Origin: Peptoniphilus harei
GTDB taxonomy: Bacteria > Bacillota > Clostridia > Tissierellales > Peptoniphilaceae
Reading direction: 5' to 3'
DNA: 64,000 nt
Assembly (NCBI RefSeq): GCF_900454685.1
Contig: NZ_UATM01000032.1
Span: 124,001 to 188,000, forward strand
Part shown: positions 36,748 through 44,596 of the stretch, piece after piece
Numbering within the stretch: position 1 is the stretch's first letter
How the letters are laid out: every line of letters starts with the position of its first letter
Made by a program: the position numbers and the translations under genes
The notes under the pieces: model-generated
Databases searched by the model: none
What the model saw: the letters and a program-made list of their open reading frames with translations, nothing else
Told to the model about the DNA's origin: nothing

Positions 36748-37142
36748 TATGAATTTCTTTCTTTCATACAATAATAAATATTAGCTAAAACCAATATGCC
36801 TGACAACAATGTGCAAAATGGAATGGTTTTTGCTCTGCAAGCCATATCAGCTTTCATGCATCCACCAATAAGTACATGAGCGTTTAGTATCTCTAAAATA
36901 CCAATTGCTATATTTGAAATAGATAATCCTAAAGATATTTTTGAATCTTTAACTACAATAAGAATGATTGCTAATACTAAAATGACTGCGCCAATACCCA
37001 TAGTCATATTTCCCATCCAATGGCATTTCATGAACATCCCATTTTCCATAGGAGGACAAACTGGTGTTATAAATTTTGGTGCAAGCACTAACAAGAGACC
37101 TATAATAGCAGAAATATATCCTAAAATCTTTTTTCTACTCAT
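36747..37142 (-). CDS. DUF4418 four-span membrane protein
   Basis: A 131-residue membrane protein with four spans. It has conserved cysteine/methionine-rich extracytoplasmic loops, TPVCPPMENGMFMKCHWMGNM and GGCMKADMACRAKTIPFC, typical of DUF4418. These Cys/Met/His clusters suggest metal contact. The function is unknown; the family often neighbours FtsX-type ABC genes. It is the first gene of the iron island. Confidence 0.8.
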   Translation of the reverse strand: MSRKKILGYISAIIGLLLVLAPKFITPVCPPMENGMFMKCHWMGNMTMGIGAVILVLAIILIVVKDSKISLGLSISNIAIGILEILNAHVLIGGCMKADMACRAKTIPFCTLLSGILVLANIYYCMKERNS

Positions 37143-37211
37143 TTTAATTATCCTTTCTACTTATCTTTATTGATGACATTGTAATATAAAAACGTGTTTA
37201 TATTTTTTTGA

Positions 37212-37236
37212 AAATTACATTAATTAAATGTAATTT
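37212..37236. promoter_or_regulatory. inverted repeat in the leader of the iron island
   Basis: Perfect 9-bp arms AAATTACAT (37212-37220) and ATGTAATTT (37228-37236) lie between the candidate promoter and the DUF4418 gene. It may be a second operator or an RNA hairpin. Confidence 0.45.
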
Positions 37237-37249
37237 GGTAATTAATATC

Positions 37250-37273
37250 ATTTAATAATCATTTTTAATTATA
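37250..37273 (-). promoter_or_regulatory. candidate promoter -10 and Fur-like site of the iron island
   Basis: On the minus strand TATAAT (37273-37268) is followed 3 bp on by AAATGATTATTAAAT (37264-37250). The same order is seen before feoA, where the site reads AAATGATAATCAAAT. TGATAAT-like halves are typical of Fur boxes. No good -35 is seen. Confidence 0.5.
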
Positions 37274-37325
37274 GTATGTAATTTTATTAAATTTTTATAA
37301 GATTTTCTTAAAATATATTTAATAA

Positions 37326-37693
37326 AATTTAAAAGAATTTAGATCTTGTGTCACTGCTTTTAATAAGTGGTTTGATGAAATATGCAATTCTTTTGACTAT
37401 CCTTGGTCTAATGGTCCACTTGAAGGTACTCATACTAAGATAAAGACTTTAAAGAGAAATTGTTTTGGTATGAAAAACTTCAATTTGTTTAGAAAAAGAA
37501 TTATGTTTGCTTGTAAGTAATGATGGGAAAACAGGAAAATTCCGCAAAACCCCTAGGAGTTTTGTTTCTATGCTCATTTTTAAAGTTTTTTAGTTGTTTT
37601 AGGATTGATAGTTTAATTAGCGTCTAAGTGTTGATTTTTAAATGAAAAGAGAGACTCGAGTTAACGAGTCTCCCCAATATTTGACATAGAGCC
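37326..37693 (+). mobile_element. ISL3-type insertion sequence remnant, right copy
   Basis: These 368 bp match 27578-27946 closely and in the same orientation. They encode the transposase C-terminus (WSNGPLEGTHTKIKTLKRN to the stop) followed by the same non-coding tail, the same GAGACTCG/CGAGTCTC hairpin and the same right end (gacatagagcc). The start of the match is abrupt. Together with the left copy it brackets the 9.4-kb iron island as direct repeats. Confidence 0.8.
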
Positions 37694-37722
37694 AAAAAGA
37701 ATACTCCCTAAGAAGTATTCTT
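37694..37722 (-). terminator. terminator of the feo operon
   Basis: AAGAATACT (37697-37705) and AGTATTCTT (37714-37722) pair; on the minus strand a T run follows. It touches the end of the IS remnant. Confidence 0.8.
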
Positions 37723-37728
37723 CAAAAA

Positions 37729-37875
37729 TTATTTTTCTATTTCATGACTTGGACAAGCTGTGTGACAAGAGTCACATCCACAGCCGCATCCATCTTTTTT
37801 ACTAAAAACTCTTTTTAATGCAAGTGCAAGTGCAAGAATAATTACTAGACCAATAACAATATTAATTGGATTCAT
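37729..37875 (-). CDS. FeoB-associated Cys-rich membrane protein
   Basis: A 48-residue protein: one N-terminal span (NIVIGLVIILALALAL), then a short cytosolic tail with many cysteines (KKDGCGCGCDSCHTACPSH). This is the typical FeoB-associated small protein. Its ATG overlaps the feoB end by 14 bp. It may help FeoB bind iron or sense redox state. Confidence 0.85.
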   Translation of the reverse strand: MNPINIVIGLVIILALALALKRVFSKKDGCGCGCDSCHTACPSHEIEK

Positions 37876-40024
37876 ACTTTACCACCTCGTCATTTTCCTT
37901 GTTTGAAAAATTTTTATTTTCAAGCTTTGACCTATCCTTCCTAAAGAGTAAATATCCGTAGATAAATAATACTACTACTGCAAGACCTGTCATCAGGTTA
38001 AAGGATCCGCCTTCGATTACTCTTCCAAATTGGTAAATCATAAAGGCAACTGTGTAAGAGAAAAGTAATTGGTAACCAATTGCTAGTCCAAACCACTTAT
38101 TTGAACCCATTTCTTCTTTTATTGCTCCCGTTGCTGCAAAGCAAGGAACTGTAAGTTGATTAAAGAAGACAAAGGCAAAGGCTGATGCCACAGAGAATTT
38201 AGAAGCTACAAGAGCAACCATGCTGGAATCCTCTGCTCCAACTTCTCCTATACCTGCAAGAACTCCATAAGTTCCTACTACAATTTCTTTGGCAACTAGG
38301 CCAAGGATTGTAGCAACACTTGCCATCCAATCTCCAAATCCAAGTGGAGCAAAGATTGGTGCAATAATTTTACCAAATCCTGCTAAAATTGAATCTTCTG
38401 GATCTGCATTGAAATCCACGAAGTGTCCATCAAGGGAGATAGATTTTAATAAGAAGACTGCAACTGTTGCAAGAAGGATTACTGTACCTGCCTTAACAAT
38501 AAAGGCCTTACATCTAAACCAAGTTGCTTTGAAAATATTTCTTGCACTTGGCATATGATATTCAGGAAGTTCCATTACAAAAGGTGCAGGATCTCCTGAG
38601 AAGTACTTAGTCTTCTTTAAGATTATACCTGAAACAACTACTGCCATTATCCCTCCGAAGTACCAAATAGGTGCGTACCACCAGCTGCCACCTAAGAAGG
38701 CAGCAAACATGGCAATAACATCAAGCTTTGCACCACATGGCATGAAAGAGGCAGTCATTATTGTCATCCTTCTGTCGTTGTCTGACTCAATTGTCCTTGT
38801 TCCCATAATGGCAGGAACTGAACAACCTGTTCCCATAAGAATTGGAATGAAAGACTTACCTGATAGACCAAACTTTCTAAATACCCTGTCTAGGATAAAG
38901 GCAATTCTTGACATATAACCAATATCTTCAAGGATTGCAATAAATAGGAATAAAACTGCAATTACTGGTAAGAAACCAAGTACAGCCCCAACACCAGCAA
39001 TAATACCATCAACTAATAGTGATGTTAAAAATTCTGATGTGCCAGCATTTTCCAAAAATCCTCTAAAGTTTTCGCCAATAATTTCTGTGAAGAAAACGTC
39101 ATTTACCCAGTCAGTCACTGGACCTCCAACGAAGTTAATGGCAATTATATAAACAAGAGTTATAACTCCAACAAAAATTGGGATTGAAAGGAATCTGTTT
39201 GTGACTATCCTGTCGATTTTGTCAGAAGTTGTCATTCCCTTTCTTCCCTTTTTCACGGTGTCCTTTGTAACATTCGAAACAAAGTTGTACCTTCCGTCTG
39301 TGATAATTCCCTCTCCGTCGTCGTCATACTTTTCTTCAGCTTCTTCTATTATTTCTTCAAGCCTTCTAGTTTCCTTGCCGTAAAGTGGAAACTCTTTCAT
39401 TATTTTTTCATCTTGCTCAAATAACTTAACTGCAAGCCATCTCTTAGCAGGATTGTCCTTGATAACAGAAAATTCTTCGATTTCTTTTATATATTTTTCT
39501 ACATCTTCTTCAAACTCTTGATAAGTCATCTTCTTTTGACCTGCAACAGACTTGGCAGTTTCAATTAACTTATCAATGTTTTCATTTTTAAGAGCAGAAA
39601 TCTCAACAATTTTACAACCAAGATCTTTTTCTAACTTCTTAATGTCAATGAAGTCGTTGTTCTTTCTCACAACATCCATCATGTTTAGGGCAATCACAAC
39701 AGGGATTCCCAGTTCAAGCAGTTGAGTTGCTAAAAATAAGTTTCTTTCGATATTTGTTGCGTCAACAACATCTATAATTACATCAGGTCTTTCATTTACA
39801 AGATAGTCCCTTGATACAACTTCTTCCAAAGTGTAGGGAGAAAGGGAATAAATTCCCGGCAAATCTGTAAAGTGAACTTCTTTATCTTTTTTATACTTAC
39901 CAGTCTTTTGTTCAACAGTTACCCCTGGCCAGTTACCAACATATTGGTTGGAACCAGTTAAACTGTTGAAAAGCGTGGACTTACCACTATTGGGATTACC
40001 GGCAAGTGCAATAGTTATTGCCAT
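37862..40024 (-). CDS. feoB: ferrous iron transporter FeoB
   Basis: The 720-residue transporter has an N-terminal G domain (GNPNSGKST, GVTVEQKTG, DLPGIYSL, ALNMMD), a helical linker domain, then a membrane part with two Gate regions (MGTGCSVPAIMGTRT and the C-terminal half). It imports Fe2+ in a GTP-dependent manner. AAAGGAGG precedes the ATG. Preceded by two feoA genes and followed by the small Cys-rich gene in one operon. Confidence 0.97.
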   Translation of the reverse strand: MAITIALAGNPNSGKSTLFNSLTGSNQYVGNWPGVTVEQKTGKYKKDKEVHFTDLPGIYSLSPYTLEEVVSRDYLVNERPDVIIDVVDATNIERNLFLATQLLELGIPVVIALNMMDVVRKNNDFIDIKKLEKDLGCKIVEISALKNENIDKLIETAKSVAGQKKMTYQEFEEDVEKYIKEIEEFSVIKDNPAKRWLAVKLFEQDEKIMKEFPLYGKETRRLEEIIEEAEEKYDDDGEGIITDGRYNFVSNVTKDTVKKGRKGMTTSDKIDRIVTNRFLSIPIFVGVITLVYIIAINFVGGPVTDWVNDVFFTEIIGENFRGFLENAGTSEFLTSLLVDGIIAGVGAVLGFLPVIAVLFLFIAILEDIGYMSRIAFILDRVFRKFGLSGKSFIPILMGTGCSVPAIMGTRTIESDNDRRMTIMTASFMPCGAKLDVIAMFAAFLGGSWWYAPIWYFGGIMAVVVSGIILKKTKYFSGDPAPFVMELPEYHMPSARNIFKATWFRCKAFIVKAGTVILLATVAVFLLKSISLDGHFVDFNADPEDSILAGFGKIIAPIFAPLGFGDWMASVATILGLVAKEIVVGTYGVLAGIGEVGAEDSSMVALVASKFSVASAFAFVFFNQLTVPCFAATGAIKEEMGSNKWFGLAIGYQLLFSYTVAFMIYQFGRVIEGGSFNLMTGLAVVVLFIYGYLLFRKDRSKLENKNFSNKENDEVVKYESN

Positions 40025-40025
40025 C

Positions 40026-40265
40026 TTAATCCTCCTTTTCTATCTCTTCGACAGAAATCAGTTCAGCATCAGCTCGTCTTAGGCTGAGCTCGTAATTTCT
40101 TATATTAATTTGAATAGGGTCACCTAGGGGTGCAACCTTTCTTATGTAAATTTCTGCATTTTTTGTTATACCCATGTCCATAATCCTTCTCTTTAGAGGA
40201 CCTGTACCATTAATTTTTTTAACTATATAGTATTTTCCCACTACTGCATCTTTTAAAGTTTGCAA
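40026..40265 (-). CDS. feoA: FeoA-domain protein (second)
   Basis: A 79-residue SH3-like FeoA protein (KINGTGPLKRRIMDMGITKNAEIYIRKVAPLGDPIQINIRNYELSLRRADAELI, read in pieces) with the canonical PLGDPI and LRRxDA motifs. It is thought to bind FeoB and support GTP-driven uptake. TTG start with AGGAGATG five bases before; ends 1 bp before feoB. Confidence 0.92.
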   Translation of the reverse strand: MQTLKDAVVGKYYIVKKINGTGPLKRRIMDMGITKNAEIYIRKVAPLGDPIQINIRNYELSLRRADAELISVEEIEKED

Positions 40266-40267
40266 GC

Positions 40268-40531
40268 TTACATCTCCTCTACCATAATTTTTTTCGCTAT
40301 GTCTTTACCAATTGCAACTCTTGCATCCTTAATGGAAACAATTAAGTTGCCGTCATTTTCATTTACAACTTTTATAACTGCGCCCTTAACAAAACCGAGA
40401 TTTGCCAGGTGAGACTCTGTTACATCACTGTTCCTAAGAGTCTTAACCCTTAAAATTTTAAAATTTACATTTAAGGGAGCCATTAATAAGCTAAGCATTT
40501 GATCACTCGTTTCTAATTTATATAAATTCAT
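40268..40531 (-). CDS. FeoA-domain protein (first)
   Basis: An 87-residue FeoA-like protein (APLNVNFKILRVK, LANLGFVKGAVIKVVNENDGNLIVSIKDARVAIGKDIAKKIMV), more divergent than the next copy. No clear ribosome site precedes ATG 40531; an internal ATG at 40498 would give the usual 76-residue length. It ends 2 bp before the second FeoA gene. Tandem feoA genes are common in Clostridia. Confidence 0.85.
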   Translation of the reverse strand: MNLYKLETSDQMLSLLMAPLNVNFKILRVKTLRNSDVTESHLANLGFVKGAVIKVVNENDGNLIVSIKDARVAIGKDIAKKIMVEEM

Positions 40532-40552
40532 TAAACTTAAATCAATATTTGA

Positions 40553-40581
40553 ATTTGATTATCATTTGCTTAATTATTATA
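40553..40581 (-). promoter_or_regulatory. candidate promoter -10 and Fur-like site of feo
   Basis: On the minus strand TATAAT (40581-40576) is followed by AAATGATAATCAAAT (40567-40553), containing the palindrome TGATAATCA. It lies 22-36 bp before the first feoA start. The arrangement matches that before the P19/FTR1 island. Confidence 0.55.
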
Positions 40582-41110
40582 ACATAGGTAATTGAAAATT
40601 TAAATCAATTCCCCAATTTTTTTAAAAAATTGAATATTTTTAAGATTGAGAATATTTTTGATTTCTCTTTCTTATGTTGCCTTGTATATTATAATTTTCT
40701 TTTTTTTATTGGCCAATATAATAGAAGAATTTTAATAAGAAAGGCTCGTTTATTTTTTGTTAGATAGTAAATTTTAGTAATTTCTTTAATTTTTATTGCC
40801 TGATAAATTTTTATAATCTATTTGAATTCTATTACTTAATAATTTCTTATAGCTTATTTGAACTCTATGGCCTAATGAATTTTTAATTCTAATAGCCTTA
40901 CTAATACTTGCAGGGCCATAAACTTTTACAAGTTTATAAAAATTTGTGACCTTGTATTTTTTATTAACTCTATAAGCCTTAATAGGTCTATAATTTTTTA
41001 TAACTTACCTATTATTTAAAGCTCAAACTTTTTTACTGTGTCACTTGTCTTTTCTAAGTCCATAATTGTTTACGACTTCATAATTTTTATATCAAAGAAA
41101 ATATTCCAAT
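40582..41110. other. AT-rich intergenic region without genes
   Basis: No open frame with a ribosome site is seen. From about 40740 to 41000 the sequence contains degenerate repeats of a unit resembling TTATAGCTTATTTGAACTCT with ATGGCCTAATGAATTTT; two neighbouring units start near 40812 and 40850. Their meaning is unclear. Confidence 0.5.
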
Positions 41111-41135
41111 AAAAAAAGACAGCCTCTCGACTGTC
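41111..41135 (-). terminator. intrinsic terminator after the SH3 protein gene
   Basis: GACAG (41118-41122) pairs with CTGTC (41131-41135); seven T follow on the minus strand. Confidence 0.75.
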
Positions 41136-41144
41136 AAATTTTTA

Positions 41145-42158
41145 TTATTTTGCTTCTCCATTTAAGGTTCTGTAACTTATCCATCCATTACCTACATTAC
41201 ACCAAGTTCTTCCATCAGCTCTTCTTGTGTCGTAAACGTAAACTGGGTCTCCCTTATGAAGAACATAAGAGATAGTGTAGGCAAATCCTGGCCCACTTCT
41301 CACATTGGCCTTGCCTGAGGTTACAAATTGATAAGTGCCAATAAGACTTGATACTTCACGGTTTTGAAGCTTTTTTATTTGAGTTTCTAACTCATCAGCT
41401 CTTGCCTTTTGCTTTGTGGCTTCACTTTCTTCTTGAGCCTTCTTTTCGTTGTTTGTCTTTTCAAGATTTATATCTTCAAGCATTTTTTTAAAGTCTGCGT
41501 TTTCGGGATCAAGAGCTATATATTCGTTTAACCTATTGATGGCCCCGTCATAATTTTTGCTGGATTTTAACTGATTTATTTCTGCCTTCATTCCAGCGTA
41601 GTTCTTTTCAATAAGGGCATCAACTTTTTCTCTTAAGTCATCGTCTTCTTCCACTTGAATATCCTTTAGGTTGGCAAGTGAAGCTTCATAGTCTCTAGCC
41701 TCATATTTTTTATTGGCCTTATTTAGAAGGTCTTTATTTTCTAAGATTTTGTCAATATTGTTAATTTCATCTAAGTACTCTTTCTTAGAAGACTTTTCAT
41801 AAAGTTGGCTAAATTTTTCTCTGGCTTCCTTATAATTTTTGGCCTCAAGATTAGCCCTTGCAGATGCCTCAAGTTTTGAGTATTTGTATTTGCTAAATCC
41901 AAAATTAAATATTAGGGAAAAAGCCAATAGTCCAACAACTACTAAGCCAAAAACTAATCCCTTTTGCTTAAGGCTCATGGAGTCATCTTTGAAGGAATTA
42001 TTATTTACTATTTTATCATGGTCTTCTTCATAATAATCCTGCTTATTTTTTATTATTTCTGTTTTAGAAAAATCACTTTCTTCTCTCAAATCGTGACCAC
42101 ATTCCATACAAAATAAAGCATCTTCCTTATTTTCTTTTCCACAATTTTTGCACTTCAT
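41145..42158 (-). CDS. zinc-ribbon, transmembrane, TPR-like and SH3-domain protein
   Basis: The 337-residue protein has an N-terminal zinc ribbon (CKNCGKENKEDALFCMECG), a charged stretch, one span (residues 68-90), about 180 residues of helical/TPR-like coiled coil (NYKEAREKFSQLYEKSS, NYDGAINRLNEYIALDPENADF) and a C-terminal bacterial SH3 domain with ANVRSGPGFAYTISYVLHKGDPVYVY. The topology places the zinc ribbon inside and SH3 outside, where it may bind the wall. Function is unknown; cell-envelope sensing or scaffolding is possible. GGAGGT precedes the ATG. Confidence 0.8.
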   Translation of the reverse strand: MKCKNCGKENKEDALFCMECGHDLREESDFSKTEIIKNKQDYYEEDHDKIVNNNSFKDDSMSLKQKGLVFGLVVVGLLAFSLIFNFGFSKYKYSKLEASARANLEAKNYKEAREKFSQLYEKSSKKEYLDEINNIDKILENKDLLNKANKKYEARDYEASLANLKDIQVEEDDDLREKVDALIEKNYAGMKAEINQLKSSKNYDGAINRLNEYIALDPENADFKKMLEDINLEKTNNEKKAQEESEATKQKARADELETQIKKLQNREVSSLIGTYQFVTSGKANVRSGPGFAYTISYVLHKGDPVYVYDTRRADGRTWCNVGNGWISYRTLNGEAK

Positions 42159-42168
42159 CTTAAACCTC

Positions 42169-42714
42169 CTAACTATTCTTTTTCGTCATATCATGTTTTA
42201 ATTTCTTGAGCTTATGAATTATATCTTCATCAAGGGTTGTAACCCTTTCTTCCTTTAGTTTCTTGGCCACGTAGTTCACCTTATTTTTAGAATTATTCAC
42301 TTCAGCTTCAAGCTCTCTTGCTGAAATCCTAGTTCCACCACGAGATAAAATTATCTGCTGCTCTACATTGTCGCTTGTAGCTACCCGAACATTGGTGAGC
42401 TTGCCTATTTCATCAAGTTGCCTCTCAATATAGTGGTCTGCCGTTTCAAATTCCTTGGTAAAGATTACATCAATCCCATCTCTCTTGTAGGTCTTGCCGC
42501 CAGATTTTTTCACCAAGTAGGCATCAAAGACTAGGATGATGTGCTCCTTTGTCGTGTGAGAAAATTCAATCATAGTGTCTATTAATTCATTTCTCGCATC
42601 TTCAAGAGATACATTTTTTAATTCAATTAAGGATTGCCAAGAATTTATTATATTGTATCCATCGACAAAGAGATAATTTACATCCCTTCTGTACCTACTC
42701 TTTCGCCTTCTCAT
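42169..42714 (-). CDS. rae1: NYN-domain endoribonuclease (YacP/Rae1)
   Basis: The 181-residue PIN-like NYN protein has FVDGYNIINSW with its catalytic Asp, LVFDAY and TKEFETADHYIERQL with further acidic residues. In B. subtilis Rae1 is a ribosome-associated ribonuclease cutting in the A site, and its gene follows rlmB as it does here. The N-terminus is basic (RRRKSRYRR). Confidence 0.88.
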   Translation of the reverse strand: MRRRKSRYRRDVNYLFVDGYNIINSWQSLIELKNVSLEDARNELIDTMIEFSHTTKEHIILVFDAYLVKKSGGKTYKRDGIDVIFTKEFETADHYIERQLDEIGKLTNVRVATSDNVEQQIILSRGGTRISARELEAEVNNSKNKVNYVAKKLKEERVTTLDEDIIHKLKKLKHDMTKKNS

Positions 42715-42726
42715 TTTTATACTCTG

Positions 42727-43434
42727 TTATCTTCTAATCTCATACATGACAATTGCTGCTGCTACTGATGCGTTAAGTGAGTCGAAGTCAGAAAAATTTG
42801 GAATAGTTATAATCTTGTCGGAATTTTTCAAAATATTTTTTGAAACTCCCTTGCCCTCGTTGCCTATAACTATAGCTGCCTTGCCAGAGAAGTCGCATTC
42901 CCTTATGTCTTCTCCCTCAAGGTCTGTTGCATATATCCAAAAACCTGCTTCCTTTAACTTGTCAATGGATTGAGAAATATTTGAAACCTTGCAGACATCA
43001 ATATCATAAATTGCTCCAGCAGAAGATTTTACCACAGTGTCATTTACTGTTGCGGCCCTCCTGTTGGGGAAGATTATGGCATCAACCCCAAAGAAGTTGG
43101 AACTTCTTGCAATGGCTCCAAAATTGTGAGGATCTTCTATCTTATCTAAGATGAAAATTCTCGCATCTTCCTTGTCTTCCAATTTTCTTATTAGGTCCTC
43201 AAGTTCAATATATTCAAAGTCACTTACAAGGGCCACTACTGCTTGGTGGTTTTTTGTGCCAGCAAGTTCTTCTAGCTTTTCATTGTCACTTGTAACTGCA
43301 GGGATCCTTGCATCTCTAGCCATGCCAAGGATTTTCTTTATAGATCCACTAGCATTTTTCCCTACATAAATTTTTTCTACTTCTTTATTTTTAATGGCCT
43401 CCATAACTGGGCCTCTTCCGTATATATATTTCAT
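42727..43434 (-). CDS. rlmB: 23S rRNA (guanosine-2'-O-)-methyltransferase, RlmB/TrmH family
   Basis: A 235-residue SPOUT methyltransferase with an N-terminal substrate-binding domain ([21 protein letters not shown]) and the three SPOUT motifs: [32 protein letters not shown] and [25 protein letters not shown] overlaps the thyX stop by 4 bp. It would methylate G in the peptidyl-transferase area of 23S rRNA. Confidence 0.94.
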   Translation of the reverse strand: MKYIYGRGPVMEAIKNKEVEKIYVGKNASGSIKKILGMARDARIPAVTSDNEKLEELAGTKNHQAVVALVSDFEYIELEDLIRKLEDKEDARIFILDKIEDPHNFGAIARSSNFFGVDAIIFPNRRAATVNDTVVKSSAGAIYDIDVCKVSNISQSIDKLKEAGFWIYATDLEGEDIRECDFSGKAAIVIGNEGKGVSKNILKNSDKIITIPNFSDFDSLNASVAAAIVMYEIRR

Positions 43435-44192
43435 TTTAAATTCTTAAACTTCTCTCTAATTTCCTTTGCCTTGCCGCAAGTCATCTTTCCTTCAGGACAT
43501 GGTCCACTTACACAAGCCGGTCCTTGGTCCCTAAATAATAGTGGGGCAACTTCTTTTACTTCTTTTAGCATTTCTGTTGCAAGTTCTCTTATTTCCCATT
43601 GGGCCCTTTCACAACATCTCACTGTGAAGAAGTGTCTTAGAGTCCTAACATTCATTGTGACAACAATTTTTGTCTCACAAGCATTAGGGAAGACATACCT
43701 TGCATCTTCTATGGACATTTTTTCCACAGACTTCCTTGCCTTGGCTTCATCCATTCCTTCCTCTATTAAAGGTCTTGCATTTTCTTCTACTAATATGTCA
43801 ACTAACTTGTCGTAGTCCTCTTGATCCCTCTTCATTGCCTCTATAAAAACTTTTTTTGCTTCCTCATTTTTTTCTATTTGAGGTGGAATAATATATTCAA
43901 AGGAATCAAGCTTTACATACCTTTGGGATTGTTGTGAATAGGAGGCAAGTCTGTGTCTTACAAGTTGATGAGTAAGGGTCCTTGAAACTCCTTCTATTGC
44001 AAAGGTAAAGCTAACGTGTTCTAGTGGAGATAAGTGAGAAAAAGACATAAGTCTATCTAAAAACTTTTCTGTAGATTCCTCTGTCAAATTTTCTGTAATC
44101 TCTTCAACACCAACTCTTGAATAGCAAAGTTTTGCAGCTGCAGCAATGGTCTTGTCTGGATCCATTGTGTGCGAAATAATTTTTACCTTCAT
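43431..44192 (-). CDS. thyX: flavin-dependent thymidylate synthase
   Basis: The 253-residue enzyme makes dTMP from dUMP using FAD, NADPH and methylene-THF. The ThyX signature [14 protein letters not shown] is intact (RHRxxSxxxxSxRY), preceded by [19 protein letters not shown]. The C-terminus has a [15 protein letters not shown] stretch. The gene lies inside the cysS-mrnC-rlmB-rae1 series, overlapping both neighbours by 4 bp; in Bacillus nothing is there. Confidence 0.96.
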   Translation of the reverse strand: MKVKIISHTMDPDKTIAAAAKLCYSRVGVEEITENLTEESTEKFLDRLMSFSHLSPLEHVSFTFAIEGVSRTLTHQLVRHRLASYSQQSQRYVKLDSFEYIIPPQIEKNEEAKKVFIEAMKRDQEDYDKLVDILVEENARPLIEEGMDEAKARKSVEKMSIEDARYVFPNACETKIVVTMNVRTLRHFFTVRCCERAQWEIRELATEMLKEVKEVAPLLFRDQGPACVSGPCPEGKMTCGKAKEIREKFKNLK

Positions 44193-44596
44193 CCTATCAT
44201 CTCCTTAAATAAGTCCCTAATCCTATCGTATCTCTTTAAGAGGTAGAGATAGCCATAAAGGGCCTCAACTCCAGTTGCAATCCTGTAGTCAATTGGATCT
44301 GCGTTCTTTGGCACTGTGTGAGACTTGGCATTTCGTCCCCTCTTAAAAATCCTATATTCATCTTCTGTCAAGAGGTCTTCTATTTTTTCAAAAAGCTCTC
44401 TTTGGCCCTTGGCCCTGACATATTTTATGCTTTCCCTGTGAAGCTTGTTGGGGTTCTTTCTCAAATCTAGGATTTCACTCCTGACTAAGATTTCAAAACA
44501 AGCATCACCTATGTAAGCTAGGGCAAGGGGACTTAGTTCCCTTACCTCAGCTTCACTATAATTTTTAACTTCTAAAAAATTTAAATTCTCTTCCAA
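44189..44596 (-). CDS. mrnC: Mini-ribonuclease III
   Basis: A 135-residue RNase III catalytic domain without a dsRNA-binding domain: [19 protein letters not shown] with catalytic acid residues, KYVRAKGQ, and the second motif [31 protein letters not shown]. In Bacillus it matures 23S rRNA ends. The TTG start has GAAGTGG six bases upstream and overlaps the cysS end by 16 bp. Confidence 0.94.
   Translation of the reverse strand: MEENLNFLEVKNYSEAEVRELSPLALAYIGDACFEILVRSEILDLRKNPNKLHRESIKYVRAKGQRELFEKIEDLLTEDEYRIFKRGRNAKSHTVPKNADPIDYRIATGVEALYGYLYLLKRYDRIRDLFKEMIG

Noticed and set aside
37143-37325. Classic 19-bp Fur box
   Set aside because: No full consensus is found; only a Fur-like partial site shared with feo, which is reported as a candidate.
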